Shown: positions 9,314 through 20,540, numbered from the stretch's first letter. The stretch is 25,904 bases of DNA from Sphaerosporella brunnea (GCA_008704415.1 VXIS01000485.1:1-25904); one strand, 5' to 3'. The notes: a model not told the origin generated them from the sequence alone. Translations and numbers: made by a program.

Positions 9314-10263
9314 GCGCAAAGTGCAAGCCAAGCAAACTTTGCCCTTTCAGTGCAATGCTGTGCAGTTGAGGGGCTGGGTGTGATCATCAGCCTGGGGTAG
9401 TTAGTTTCTCGATGCAGTCTTTCTCTTCGGCCAGCAGCGATATCGGGCGTCGTGTCGGTTTGTGGATTTTCGGACTGGCTGTATGCACGAGCATTTCGAC
9501 TTTCTCCACTCAACCAGCGCTGATTTGTTCGATCGCTTGTCTTTCAGCTAACGTCGGGAAAGGCTCGGGCCAACTGCTTGGAGCAACAGGTAAATAACTA
9601 GCACCAACGTCTCGACTTGACTTGCCGCCGTTGAACCAGTGTTTCTGTTTTGCCGCCTGTGCGCGGAAAGCACCCGATCACGAAGCAACGAACTACCATC
9701 GTCGCTTTCTGGGATTCACTCGTACGCCCGGATACATTTTGTGCTTTTCACGGGGTGCACGCAGCCAACTAAAAATCGACGAGCACGGCAGAGTGCACGT
9801 TTCGATTGTCGACAGGCCATCTAGTTGCAATCGGTAAGTGGCTGTTTCCTTCCAGGCGTCGTTTATCGCCGCAAACGGGATAGCTGTGCTTCGTCTCGCC
9901 ACCTCGTTCTCTTCCTTTTCTGCCTGCTTGGCCCTGTGGTGTGGTGCAGTTGGTTGTGGCTGCGAGGGTGTGTGCGGTGCGTCGTTTCGACGGTCGCAGG
10001 TTCATATTTGAACAGTTTCGACACGCCAACTGCACATCGTCGTGATTGTCATCATCGCGGACATACTGTCAGCAGTGCGAGCGGCTGCAAGTGCGTGTTG
10101 TGTATCGTTGACCCCATTTCTACGTGCAGTAGACGTCCTGTCCATGCCCATACAATGGTCATTTCCCCACCAATTGCAAGCCTCTCCGCCATCACCGGAA
10201 TCCCCCTCGCGACCGTCGTCGATAACGTTCTAGTTTCTCTTTGATAATACTATCTCGAGCGTG

Positions 10264-10340
10264 ACGCTTTCCTCGTCTCCTTCTCTTCTCTTCTCTCTAT
10301 CTCTCTCTCTCTCTCTCTCGCTCTCTCTCTCTCGCTCTGC
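10264..10340 (+). repeat. Pyrimidine tract / (CT)n microsatellite
   Basis: This is an almost pure C/T stretch with long CT runs, broken by a few CTCG steps. It is probably part of the promoter or leader of the downstream gene. Confidence 0.85.
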
Positions 10341-10910
10341 ACTCTCACCACCGCTCACATCATATGCTCGGCTGCCTCATTACGGCTTCCCTGCACCACG
10401 CACCCCCCCCCCCCACCCCCCCGTCCAGACTTGCCTTTCCACTTTCCACACCCAACCTCACCGAGCATAGCTCCTGCCGCCACGACTCCACCCACCCACC
10501 CACACCCACACCCACCCACACCCCTACCCTTCCCTTTCTTCCAATCCTTCTTCCTTTCCTCTCCGCACACTCTCCACAACCACTCACCACCCTCGAAACC
10601 CAATTCAATAGCCAGGTCGCAATGCGGTTTCTAATCACCTCTCTTTGTTGAAAGAACAGATTATCGAGACGCATTCTGGCAGAAGAAGAAAAAAAAAGTG
10701 GAATTAGTCGATCGCTACCGAACCGACCTCGCTTAACCACCAACACCCATCACAACACCACCACCACCACCACCACCCAACTCCACACGACGCATCCAGT
10801 CGTTTACCCGCCTCCACGAACCTACCCCGATTTCTACCCCAAGCGTCGCAGAGATTGAGCCCCTGCGAAAACGAACGCGCACCGAGCCGCCGAGTCGCGA
10901 GGCCTGTGCG

Positions 10911-11828
10911 ATGGACTCTGAAGCTCTAAGGGACCTCCTGACTGTGTTGCCCGAGTGGGCTTCACGATTGCGGCAGGTCGCAGTCAACAAGTTTCCAAGT
11001 GACCAGGGCGCAACCGGACCGGTGGCTGCGGTAAATCCGGCTGGAGAGGGCAGCTCCCCGCCCCCTCGAAAGACGGACGCTGGGGAACCCAACCACAAGT
11101 CCGAGTGCGGTACCAAGAAGATGAACCAAAAGCCTGGAGCTACAAAGGCTAAATTTTCAAGCATAACCGGACCTGAAATCTTGTACGATGGCGACAGTCA
11201 GGCTTTGCTGTTTGAGTGTTGGACTTCGTTGAACGCGCAGCGAGGTGCGCTGCGGAAAGAGATGATGATGATCCGGCGAAAAAAGGTTATGACGCTACCA
11301 TCGGCCAACTATGGATACGGCGATTCGGAAGATGAGCTGGAGGCGGACGACTCGGGTGAAGAGAAGGAAGAAACCGAGGAGGACCGACAAAAGAAAGAAA
11401 GGGAGGAGCAACAAAGGCTCGAAGAGGAGGCCAAGAAGAAGGAGGAAGAGAAGAAGAGCAAACTGTTGGAGTTCATCGACGGCTGTCTCGACAAGGCCGC
11501 CCGAGCATGTGAGAATGCTGCATATCTTTGGCTCAAGGGTGAGGGATGCATGGGCCACGTTGTGTTCATCACTCAACGCATGATGGAGGCCGTCCAGAGG
11601 GTCAGCGTTGAGCTACAGCCACCTGCTGAAGAGGATCCAACATTGGGTCAGGATGCAAAGGTTGAAGATGAGGGGTTTGACGACTCGGAGGAATTCGACC
11701 AAGCCGGCCACACATCAGAAGAGGAGCTTCCGCATAAGCCCGCCGCGGATAGTTATCGGCGCGGACGGTTCCGGTCAAGTCGAGGGCCGGTTGAGGTGGT
11801 CGGAAAGTTCGAGGCCATCTCCGAATAA
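10911..11828 (+). CDS. Hypothetical 305-aa fungal protein with charged middle region
   Basis: This is one uninterrupted frame of 305 codons. ATG at 10911 has G at -3 and G at +4 and is the first usable start after a C-rich leader; TAA ends it at 11828. I do not recognise a named family. In order: residues 1-30 look helical (LRDLLTVLPEWASRLRQ); 31-88 are polar and disordered; about 91-131 form a compact core (YDGDSQALLFECWTSLNAQR, then a basic RRKKVMTLP); 138-186 are almost all Glu, Lys, Asp and Arg, probably a charged helix or coiled coil; 186-235 look like amphipathic helices rich in Ala (CLDKAARACENAAYLWLKGEG); the tail is acidic and disordered. No signal peptide or membrane segment is visible, so a soluble nuclear or cytosolic protein is likely. 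Clean codon use over the whole frame and the core pattern support a real, probably conserved gene; function is open. Confidence 0.85.
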   Translation: MDSEALRDLLTVLPEWASRLRQVAVNKFPSDQGATGPVAAVNPAGEGSSPPPRKTDAGEPNHKSECGTKKMNQKPGATKAKFSSITGPEILYDGDSQALLFECWTSLNAQRGALRKEMMMIRRKKVMTLPSANYGYGDSEDELEADDSGEEKEETEEDRQKKEREEQQRLEEEAKKKEEEKKSKLLEFIDGCLDKAARACENAAYLWLKGEGCMGHVVFITQRMMEAVQRVSVELQPPAEEDPTLGQDAKVEDEGFDDSEEFDQAGHTSEEELPHKPAADSYRRGRFRSSRGPVEVVGKFEAISE

Positions 11829-14355
11829 TCCTTTCGTCAGGACTAACCTCTCCTCACGACCAATTCAACCGGCGACTTTTCAAACATCGCTCTTCCTCCC
11901 TCATCCATTCTCAGTCTCTCCTTTCCTCGTATATATCCTTTAACACTACACTGTCCGAACATATGAATACTTACGACCCCACACCCAACGACGTTCTGCC
12001 ATCCTTATATCACTAGTCGCCATCACAGCCAGCTTCCATTCGCATCGCCTCCCCAGCGCAAAAGCCGCCAACTCCATCGCCAATATAACCGTCCAACTTT
12101 GGCGGGTCAACGATTCAGAAGTTCTTTGCTACTAGTTTTTGCGAGCCACTTCCATTGCAGCTGCTTTTCAAGTGATACCTGGTTGGCATGGAGTTTTTTC
12201 ATTTTCCTCAGCATTGTGTTTTGTTTTCTCTGTTTCTTTTGTGTTTTGTGTTGAGTTGCTTTTGAGGGCTGGCTGTCCGTGAGCATAATTGGATGGCATT
12301 CGGAGTGGGACTGGGTGGGTTGAACTGGCTCAATGAAGGCGGGGAGTCGCAGACTTGGACAAAAACGGGTGGATGAAGAAAAAGAGTATTTTTTTTGGAC
12401 CATCGTCATCATCGTTCATCGTCACATCATAGCGGGGTTAGTTTTCGTTGGCTTTTTTGTGTGTTTTTTTCCCTATTATTTCCTTTGTCTCGTTTCTTAT
12501 ACATTTTGTCTCCTCTTTTTTTGTTTGTTCATTTTCTTTTGTGTGCGCGCGCAAAATTGTGTCGTCCGTCATGAAGTTTATGATACCGGAAACTCGTGTC
12601 TTTTTTGCCGGAGCGGGAGCGGGAGGGAGGCTGGATTTTTTGTTTTGTTTTTTTTTCATTTTCTATTCCTACTTCCATTTCCTTGATTTATTTTGTTTGC
12701 TGGTTTTGGGCATATAGTAGTAGTAGGGGACGAGGAGAAAGAGGAGGAAGAGTGGGAAGAAACCCTGAAGAAAGGGAAATGAAATCAATCAATTTGAGCA
12801 ATTGCTCGTGATTCACGGTTGGCGATTCTACTCTGTGGATACTATGTATGGTACCACCTGCGTTCACGATGGGGAATTTTGCAGTTTGGGTACACGTCAT
12901 GATCACGTTGATATGGGAAATTGGGGTGGTTGTGGTGAACGGAGGGGGGAGTGAGCGAGCGAGCGAGCGAGCGATGGATGGCGTCAAGATTGCGGCCCGT
13001 TCCCGTGCCGATGGTCGCCGGGGTTCGCAAGCATTTACGAGTACATGCCTTTGCTGCTTATGTAGCCACCCTAACCTACAACTCTCTACTCTACGCGTAT
13101 AGATACATATTTCTGCTCGTATTCTAAGCTGGGAATAATACGATCTTTATCTGTGTTTTTTTTTCTTTCTTTTGCTGGTTAGGGTTGACGCTGGTGGAGA
13201 ACAGATATCCGACACAGCTTAGCTTGTTTTAGCGGCGGGGGCCTCGGTCACGTCTTACTTAACCTCAGTTACTGACTGACTAACCGAACTGAACAACGCG
13301 GTTTGAAGCTAAGTAGGGAGCCGTTATGTAATTTCATTTCGGGAATTCGGGGGCCACAAGAGACATATATTGTGCTTATATAATCCCTACAACTCCTTTC
13401 CCTCATGCTCCGACTCGTGGTTTGCCCTGGGCGCTTGTAAGGGTGGAGGGAGGGCTTTGCTGGTCCATTTGCCGTGGGAAGCAGATACACGGGGTGACCC
13501 CGCTGCAGCCGCACACCAGCATTTCTGTAGAAAAGTGTGTTACCTCCCCACTTCTCGAGTGTCTTGGGTGCCTGGCAAAGCTACTGTCTTGATTAATATT
13601 GGCATCGGATGTGAGCCATGGAGCTTGTCGATGCGCTTTGTTTCTCGGTTGTCGAGCTCTTGCTGAGTTGGAAAGATGGGTAGCGCCCCTGTGTTCAGTG
13701 ATGCGCGGTTTGGTAGGGCGCCCCGGTCGTGATGTTAGGCGTGCCAGTTAGTGGTCACGTCGGATCTGGACAGGGATAGCTAGCAGGTTAGTCCGAGTGA
13801 GTTAACCCAGTTATGCGGAGTTCCTCGCCGCCCTAATACTGTGTGTGTGCATGCTGGGGTTTCGTTGCTTCCTTTTTCTGGGTTGGTGAGACGTTTTTGA
13901 TTTGTTAATGCCTAATTGGTATTCCTCCCCCCCCCCCCCCCTTGATGGTTAACGTTGATGTAGGTAGCGAGTGAGGGTGGGTGGTGATGTGTTGTAATAG
14001 CTTTGTGCAGGCCGCCAGAATGAGATATTGTGGCCGCCACAGACCATAAAATTCCGGTTTATCATGGCGTAAGCACTGGTAAATGATGGAGTCTCGAAAT
14101 TGCTGAGGGGTTCAACATCCAGTTGCGCTGTCGAGGTGACTACCCACTAGGTGGTTTTCTTTGAAAGCGAGTTACAAGAGAATCTCCGAAAGAAACAAAA
14201 GAGACGCGCTTTCAATGGTTCTGATGGCCATTGATAATATGATTTAGGTTCACATTTCCGCACCCAATATTCGCAAACATACACAACCAACATCAAATCC
14301 CACCTTCCAGCAAAGCTCCATTTAGCAAATACACAAACCCCGTCATAGAAATCCC
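11829..14355. other. Convergent intergenic region, simple-sequence rich
   Basis: It lies between the convergent 305-aa (+) and 159-aa (-) genes and must contain both 3' UTRs. The plus strand is strongly T-rich at about 12380-12700, and ORFs there (for example 12333-12686) only translate T-runs into Phe/Leu/Ser. (GAGC)5 lies at 12953-12972, a short TAG repeat near 12717 and a C-run of about 14 at 13927-13941. An ORF at 13370-13666 (+) has no recognisable motif. No RNA gene was seen. Confidence 0.55.
12953..12972 (+). repeat. (GAGC)5 microsatellite
   Basis: Five perfect GAGC units. Confidence 0.95.
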
Positions 14356-14835
14356 TCAATGCGGTGCTTGCTCATTCTCATTATCCCGCTTAGGGTGAGT
14401 GAGAGTCGGACCGCTCCCTCCCAAGCTCCTCGCATGCTGACTCTCAAAAGTATGCCTGCTACCGCCACCATGCTTCCCACCGCTCGTAGGACCCAAATGC
14501 TTCGCCTCGACGTCGGTCGGCATCTGGTTACCGGTGCCAGAAAAGACCTCGCCGGTGAGTCCCTGATCGCGGAAATTTTCGGGCTCCGCTCGCATGTTGT
14601 CGGGAGCGGGGAAATTCATTTTCGGATCGGTCTTCAAGTGCTCTTTCCGCTGCGCGGAGTGCTCGACGTTTTGTCGGCCCGAATCGGGGGGGAGGGTGAC
14701 GCCCCCGGCCGCCGACATCTCGCTGAGATTGCCTTCGCCCGTGGGACGGTGGATGTTGCCGGGCTGCATCGTTTTCTCGTTGAGCGGGTTCTCCTGGCGC
14801 TCGGAGGAGGTCTGGCGTTGCGGATTTCCGGACAT
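14356..14835 (-). CDS. Small disordered hydrophilin-like protein, 159 aa
   Basis: This is a complete frame from ATG (14833-14835, minus) to TGA at 14356, encoding MSGNPQRQTSSERQENPLNE and onward. The protein has no Cys, Trp or Tyr and only one Ile. It is rich in Gly, Pro, Asn, Gln, Glu, Ser and His, with motifs such as EKTMQPGNIHRPTGEGN and AAGGVTLPPDSGRQN near residues 20-55 and a Gly-His-rich stretch at about 118-145. There is no signal peptide or membrane segment. The first 100 codons prefer C or G in the third position, as expected for an expressed gene of a GC-rich fungus. Such composition is typical of hydrophilins and other stress- or conidiation-associated proteins, but I do not recognise a named family. 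It stands alone; its promoter must lie in 14836-15150. A run of T just upstream (14852-14859 on the plus strand) may belong to it. Confidence 0.75.
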   Translation of the reverse strand: MSGNPQRQTSSERQENPLNEKTMQPGNIHRPTGEGNLSEMSAAGGVTLPPDSGRQNVEHSAQRKEHLKTDPKMNFPAPDNMRAEPENFRDQGLTGEVFSGTGNQMPTDVEAKHLGPTSGGKHGGGSRHTFESQHARSLGGSGPTLTHPKRDNENEQAPH

Positions 14836-15802
14836 CGTGGGTCGTCGTGGTGTTTTTTTTGTGGATTCGGTTTGGTGGATTTGTGTTGGTGGAAAGCGGG
14901 AAGTGGCTTATGGGATGGTTGTGATTTTCCGCGCCCGTTTACGTCACCGAGGTGAGGTTGCAGTGACGTAGGTATTCATGGGCAGGTGATGAGCTGCTCA
15001 TCTTTCAGGGTCGTTCCCAAAGAGCTGAATTGGCAAAGGAGTCCGCAATTATGTAATGTTGCTGGGAGGGGAAGCGGTTTTCTCATAGAGTATCACTCGA
15101 CGGGAGTCACCATTGGTCACGTCGGTGGTCAGGCGATATCCAGACGAGTTGGGTAGAGCTGTCGCTTACCAGGGCGCGGACGCCTGAACTGCTCGCAAAT
15201 TTGCCAATTCCACTATGTTGATGGCGCAATGCCCGTCAATCAGCCCAATGGACTCTGGCTCTCGAACTCCAAGGTCGAGGCGAAGCAGTCCACCACGTAT
15301 GCGCCGTACACACCATCTTACTCTATGATCGATGTCGCGAGCTCGAGCCTTATCGTCAATAACTCGAAAGCAATACAAGTTGTATTCCTAGGAAACGGCC
15401 CAACCTCCGCTCAAGCATTTCATGGTACAGCGACAATCTAGGTATGCATTTGTCATCTTGCGATGGAACTCGATCTGCCTGTACGGGAGATCGAGGTTTT
15501 TTCTCTCTCTGAAGTTGGAGATTGGCGAACAGGGTGACCATAAAAGAGGAGCTCCAAAGCCCATTCATGGCTGGCATGTCGACGCCTTGTCCTCGGGTTT
15601 TGGGCCATGCTGGTAAACGAAAAACGCAAATGCCTTGGCCGACCGCACTATCCCCTGGAACCGTAACCGGTTTCCGTGACATTTGGCACGGAAAAGGAAA
15701 TTGGTGTATACTGGACTTGTGAATTTAAAGAACGTTGTTTTCTGCTATAGTATTATTCTATAGGGTACATTCGATAGTTCCAGCCATATAGCGGCCCTAT
15801 AA
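14836..15802. other. Intergenic, including promoter of the 159-aa gene
   Basis: The left part is the upstream region of the minus-strand 159-aa gene. One open stretch at 15157-15441 (+, 94 codons) is noted separately. The remainder up to the composite LINE shows overlapping ORFs on both strands with no motifs. An AT-rich stretch at 15725-15800 contains TATAG repeats (CTATAGTATTATTCTATAG) next to the insertion site. Confidence 0.5.
15157..15441 (+). CDS. Possible exon of an unknown gene (tentative)
   Basis: This is an open frame of 94 codons after a TAG at 15154. It includes LNCSQICQFHYVDGAMPVNQ and PNGLWLSNSKVEAKQSTTYA, with C or G favoured in the third codon position up to about 15310. An internal ATG lies at 15229. 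TTACCAG just before 15172 could be a splice acceptor. I recognise no family and cannot find partner exons, and the minus strand is open too (15166-15378). This may be a coincidental ORF. Confidence 0.2.
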   Translation, partial: SCRLPGRGRLNCSQICQFHYVDGAMPVNQPNGLWLSNSKVEAKQSTTYAPYTPSYSMIDVASSSLIVNNSKAIQVVFLGNGPTSAQAFHGTATI

Positions 15803-15818
15803 CAAATGTGAGCGGGGT
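15803..15818. repeat. Target-site duplication, copy 1 (822-bp LINE derivative)
   Basis: CAAATGTGAGCGGGGT is repeated exactly at 16641-16656. It adjoins the tail end of the minus-strand element. Confidence 0.9.
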
Positions 15819-16640
15819 TTTTGTCTGTTTTAATCATATTGGACTCGACCGCTTGCGGTCATGGCATATATAGGAGAGAGACTGTGCTGCCCTACTACTG
15901 GGGCCTGCGGCTCTCTCAAGGAAAGAAAAGTCAAGGAAATCACAATTCGTATACAGAAAAGACGAGATTCACTCCCCCTCACCCCTGAGCCCGCTGCTCC
16001 GCATCCTTCCCATTCGCCTTCTTGCCCCCCCCCCCCCCCAAATCCCTGGGTTTGCGTGCTTTGTGCGGTTTGGTGTCAGCAGCTCCTCCAATGAAGAAGC
16101 TGAAGCTCACACCCCCGCCCCGAGCCACTTGGGCCCAGGCAGCGTGCTTCCCCCCCGGGCTGACTGTGTCGCTTCGCGGCCCGAGGGCCGCCTGCATTTC
16201 TTTCTCTCGACCTTCTTCCATCCCTCTTTGACCTCAGCTTCATCGCGCATGTCAGGCGGTAGGCGCACCGAGACCAGTGCGTCGCTTGGTCCTGCACATG
16301 CTTCGAATGCATTAGGGAGAGACTTCCCGTGCGTATTTCGTCGGTTGCTGCGCCGGGCTACTAGGCGGCCCGGAGCGCCTACGTTTCGACTCTGACGACT
16401 CAGCAGGTCTGGGTCGCCCCGTGTGACGCCGTCGTGGTCTGAGGGCTTTTCGCTTCGCACCCCCGAGCCAGAAGCCCTCCGTTCCGAGCGGAGAGCTGGT
16501 CGGCCGTTCCTTTCAGCTCAACCACGTACGGTCGTGACCATGCTGGCCATGCTGGCATCGTATCCTTCCTTGAGGGCGGCGAAATGCCGGCCTAAAAGCC
16601 CGCGGCCGGAGAGGAAGTCCGAGCCCCGAGTCCGCATCGC
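15819..16640 (-). mobile_element. 822-bp LINE-derived insertion with 16-bp target duplication
   Basis: The exact 16-bp direct repeat at 15803-15818 and 16641-16656 brackets an 822-bp insert. On the minus strand its last part matches the 3' UTR of the LINE at 6156-7148: CCTTGAGAGAGCCGCAGG, then the hairpin GACCGC-AA-GCGGTC (15847-15860), CCAATATGATTAAAAC and an A-rich tail. Upstream there is no RNase H or zinc finger. Instead a GC-rich stretch (about 16000-16640) carries broken frames on the minus strand, including a Gly/Lys-rich piece with AAWAQVARGGG. That resembles the disordered gag-like ORF1 of fungal LINEs, but weakly. So it looks like a 5' part joined to the 3' end without the middle: an internally deleted, non-autonomous derivative, or a short element borrowing the LINE tail. 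Confidence 0.8.
15847..15860 (-). other. LINE 3'-terminal hairpin, compensated variant
   Basis: GACCGC-AA-GCGGTC on the minus strand. Compared with GGCCGC-AA-GCGGCC in the other copies, the second base pair has changed from G-C to A-T on both sides, so the stem stays perfect. Confidence 0.75.
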
Positions 16641-16656
16641 CAAATGTGAGCGGGGT
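16641..16656. repeat. Target-site duplication, copy 2 (822-bp LINE derivative)
   Basis: Exact repeat of 15803-15818, at the 5' end of the minus-strand element. Confidence 0.9.
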
Positions 16657-18635
16657 GGTGTTCCTGGGGTTTTGGGCTTCTTAGCATTGTCACCGCCACG
16701 ATTTGCATACTGAATCAGAGCGGCGGGCGAGGCTGAAAATACCCCAAGAAAAGCCGTTTTTTTTTTTGTTTTTTTTTTGGCTTTAACAAAAAACCATGGA
16801 GCGGTAGGAAACCTTTCCGCCGCGCATTCTCTGGCCATGCTTGGGCACGATTCAGGCGTTTAACAACCGGCAAAGAGAAGGAAAAACACCAAAATGCCTT
16901 TCAAACCCATCTAAAAGTGATCCCAGGCGCTTTGTTGCCACCTGGTGGATTTGGTCCGGCGATGGATAGTTTCATAGTATCGCTGGCGGTAAAGGTTGCC
17001 TTCACCAATATAGACCCGAAAGTTCATTTTTACACACTCTTAGAGATATTGGAGTGGTGTTGCGACGATGAGAGCTATAGCTGTCAAGTTAGGTGATGTT
17101 TGCTCTCAAACTTACGCCGACCAACCTACTTATATTGACGGCATCACGGAATATAAACTCACACATCCCTCATGCGTAAGCTGACACTGGCTTGCGCCCT
17201 CTCTTGGGGGACTGAGCGGGGGTTGCTGTGCTGTCGGCTGGTTACCATTTGGCACTCAAACTCTATTTCTACAGTGTAGGGGATAAGAGAGCGGATTTCT
17301 ATTGTACTTTCTTCCCTCCCTACTTCCGACAAAAGCCGGCTTAAATCGCAAGTAGCCACTCAAAACGGACGAAAGGCCGGTCGTTGCACAGCAAGATATA
17401 GTTAGGGGGGGGGGTCGCTTCTCCACGATATACTTGCGACAAAATCCATAAACCTTCATGCTCGCGAAGTCCTGGGCGCAGCAACTCCGGGTTACCGGCT
17501 GCCCTCGTCGCGGGCTCAGCTCATCACGTCCGGCGGTGGTCCATCTGTACTAGAGTACAATACCGTTTTGAAGCCCGAAGCCGGCATTGATAGCCTCGGC
17601 TGAAGGGCCGTGGTCATCCCTAAAAGTTGTAGAGGTTGTGTTACGCCCAGCACCGCCAGCTCTCGTACAGTTTGGCCAGCCCAGGTGCTTTTCGCTTTTG
17701 AACGCTGCGCTTTTTTTTGTGCGCGTCGCGTTAGCGCGCTTAGAGGGGAGTTGGCGCTTAACAATGCAAATGACTAATCGTCTCAGGTTAGGGATAACTT
17801 TTCTCGTGGGCGGAAGAATTTCCTGGTTGGTGACCGAGCGGACACCCATTGAAGGGCAACGTTCACATAGTACGGCGGTGACACCTAGGGCTTGTCGATA
17901 GCCGGTTCTGGCTGGCTATGTAGACAGCCCGACTGTTACGAATGGCGCAACCGTACCGAGTGATCCTCGGTGACGAAATGAAACACACAGCTGACCGATA
18001 CTGTCATTGAAGCCTGCTCTTGCCATTAATGTTGGCCGCGTAATGGGGCAGTTCAACGCTTACCGCTCACGCTGCCTTTGGTCTTTCGAATGACCTGGGC
18101 GTGCGTTAATGGGGCGGATAAAATTGTAACGAGCGGGGCACACATTCATGGGATTTCTGTTTTGGTTGCTAATATGACATTTTACGGGCAACATGTGTCT
18201 CAATTTGTTGAGTGATTCTGCTTGATTGGTGTCTAAATTTCGCAGCCTGGTAGCCAAAAGCCCCCCCCCCCCCCGGCTGCCAAGGTAGTTGCAGCTGCAG
18301 CCGCTTCACCAGTGACGACAAATGCTGGTTTCCAAGTTATTTGATCGACACCAGTTGAGGCATGTTCAGCATGTAGCGTGGTAAAACTAGACAACCCCGA
18401 ACCGAAGTTAGTGTCTTCGCCCTGTACTAGTACTCTCCCACCCGCTCATCGCACGGCTGTTGATAGTGGCTGCATAATGCGTCCAACAAGAGGCTTCACC
18501 ACCAGCGGGATCCGTTTTACGTAGCCGCCTTGGACCAGGATCATAGGCTTTGTTGTGCTCTAGATCAAGTCCATGCTTGTCCAGCGAAAACTCCGATCGG
18601 GGTAAGGCTCTTGCTGTGAAGTATACGAGCACTTC
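16657..18635. other. Intergenic, no gene recognised
   Basis: The first part contains T-runs at about 16757-16780. Later there is a G-run of about 10 near 17405 and a C-run of about 14 at 18260-18274. ORFs up to 104 aa (17550-17849 -, 17587-17901 +) are mutual shadows with no motifs. No tRNA-like fold with both promoter boxes was found. Confidence 0.55.
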
Positions 18636-20540
18636 CAGGCATTGCCAAGAACGATCGAGAAGCAGGGGTAAAAAAATCCAAGGAGTTAAAACTGCTTCGA
18701 GGCGCTTCGGAGTTGAACCAATAGAATGACCTCGTTGAACCTATATGATCTCTCCGTTCCGCTCATGTCAGTTCTATGCCCTTCTCAGCACCATTTGCCC
18801 ATTTCCCGATCCTTTTTTTAGCCATGCCCGTATCCATGACCGCAGTCAACCTACTGAACTTTGGGCATTGGCGCTATACCACCCCACGCCCGACTTCAGC
18901 CCCCCCAGCGCCACGGCACAGAACGGGCTGGGCTGGTTAAACGCAGTGCCAAAGCAGGTGCCTGGCTTGATGGGGTCCAATGGATTCCTTGCTTTCGTCT
19001 TCGGCGAAGAGGGCGCCCAAGGAAGTTTTCCCTGATGGTCCTCCGATTCTCAGAGACTGGTACCTAAGCAGCTACGGCGCCGTCTACTCTGGCGCGCCGA
19101 TCTTGGTCGTCCAACCGCGGCGGTGCCTACAGCTTTACAGGCATCATTCTGCATCTGGAGGTTTTGTCCTTCCTGTCTCGGGGTGACCGGCTGTAGAGTA
19201 TCAGGAGCACAGCATAGCCCAATGGTTGCGAAATCAACCGCCGGAGATTTTGGATCTTGCCGACCGGGAAGACAAGCATGTGGGGTTCGCGTGTGGCCGC
19301 TTGTTGTGGCTGCAGATGACGCTTTGACACGCTTCGGACACAGCCGGCGGACGTGCAGCTGCGCGGTGAAAAAAAATAACGAGGGTTCTATGGACAACAA
19401 CAACAGAGAGGCATGCTGCTGCAGTGCAGAAGGCCTTGATTTCTGCTGTTTGATAATGAGCTCACATTTCACTTGGCCGGGCAACGTATCCTGGTCGTAC
19501 GTACGGTGGCGGCTGCAGGGTGAGATTTGCACCGGGCCGTTGTGATAAGGAAGGGACCGCAGTGGATAGTCTGCTATTCCATGATGTTTGATGTGTAGCG
19601 AGGGAGGGGGCGGCATCTAGAATGCCTCGGGGAAAAAGCCACCAAACTTACCGCGTGCCGGAATTGGTGTGATACAGCGTTCTGTGGGTGGGATTGAGAT
19701 GACGACTTCGGATTCGTGGCACTTGCCAAATGGCGAGGTTCAGGACAACTGGATGCCGGTAACTGCCTGTGTCAGAACTCAGAATGTGTTTGAAGCAGCT
19801 TAACGATGCCGTGACCGGCAAGCCCTTTCCGTTTTCCTGCAGAACAGGATTCCGCAGCACGGCTTGATGACGCTGGAAGAGAAAGAGGGTTAGCTTAGAG
19901 GGCTAGCGGACGGCGAGTCTAGGCTGTCCGTGCTTGATGTAAGGCCTAGGCACCTCCGTCTCTGCTTCGGATACGGATCACGATGGTCTTTAAGCTTCTA
20001 AGACAGGCTCGGTCTCAAAGGTACCTGCCAGCCGTAGTCAGGTCTTCAACTATGCCCAGCATAACCAAGCGTTCAATATCTAATTACTAGAGCCTTCAGT
20101 GATTTCCTGTTGTTAGGGTCGTTGGCTCTCACATAGCGGTTGGGTAGGAAAGCCACGGGACTGCTAAGCATCGGCGAAGGCGGGTGTCATACAGCGGAAA
20201 GCGCCAAAAATCTCAGCGCTGACGGCCAAAGCTTATCGGTGACACGGCTCGAGGATCCCAATCTCCTTTGACAGTAGCTCTGACATCTGCGATGCTTCGT
20301 TAATTGACCGTGTCACATGAGACCCTAATAAAATTAGAGCTAGTTGCAACAGATAACATCAGAATCGACTGGTTGAGTGGGCATTCGACGGAATAACAAA
20401 CAGCGGCATGCGCAAGAGAAGCAGGCCCTCGTTAACCGGATAAAGAAGGAGGAAGGATCCTGCTGGTCTATTGGCACGGCCACAGCAACTCGCAGGAGAA
20501 ACATTCATTTCTTCCGGGGAGCATCGTAGCTACACATCAT
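18636..20540. other. Coding-like fragments, no gene assembled
   Basis: Short stretches look protein-like, such as APKEVFPDGPPILRDWYLSS on the plus strand at about 19010-19070. The longest frame (19050-19616, minus) has the composition of a shadow ORF. Several frames change within 100-200 bp, as expected of either intron-rich genes or a decayed locus. I see no clear start, motif or exon chain. Confidence 0.4.

Larger units (their letters stand above)
9061..10910 (+). promoter_or_regulatory. Upstream region / long leader of the 305-aa gene
   Basis: There is no convincing coding sequence here. A pyrimidine-only tract with (CT)n lies at about 10264-10340, C-rich and CCCACA runs at 10404-10526 and a (CAC)n tract at about 10756-10777. 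C/T-rich tracts of this kind are common in promoters and 5' leaders of filamentous fungi. Splice-like signals occur (GTAAGT at about 9834, several YAG sites), so a spliced 5' UTR or short upstream ORFs are possible, but I cannot fix a transcription start. Confidence 0.5.

Noticed and set aside
10360..10746. 128-aa minus-strand ORF rich in Gly/Val
   Set aside because: Shadow of the C-rich microsatellite leader.
12333..12717. Apparent hydrophobic, membrane-like ORFs (Phe/Leu-rich)
   Set aside because: They translate T-rich low-complexity DNA and are not credible membrane proteins.
13064..13195. CCCTAA / TTAGGG-like hexamers suggesting telomere
   Set aside because: Only single occurrences, not arrays; neither contig end carries telomere repeats.
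19050..19616. 188-aa minus-strand ORF, the longest in its area
   Set aside because: Composition rich in Arg, Ser, Pro and His, with no motif and an overlapping plus-strand ORF; looks like a chance frame.
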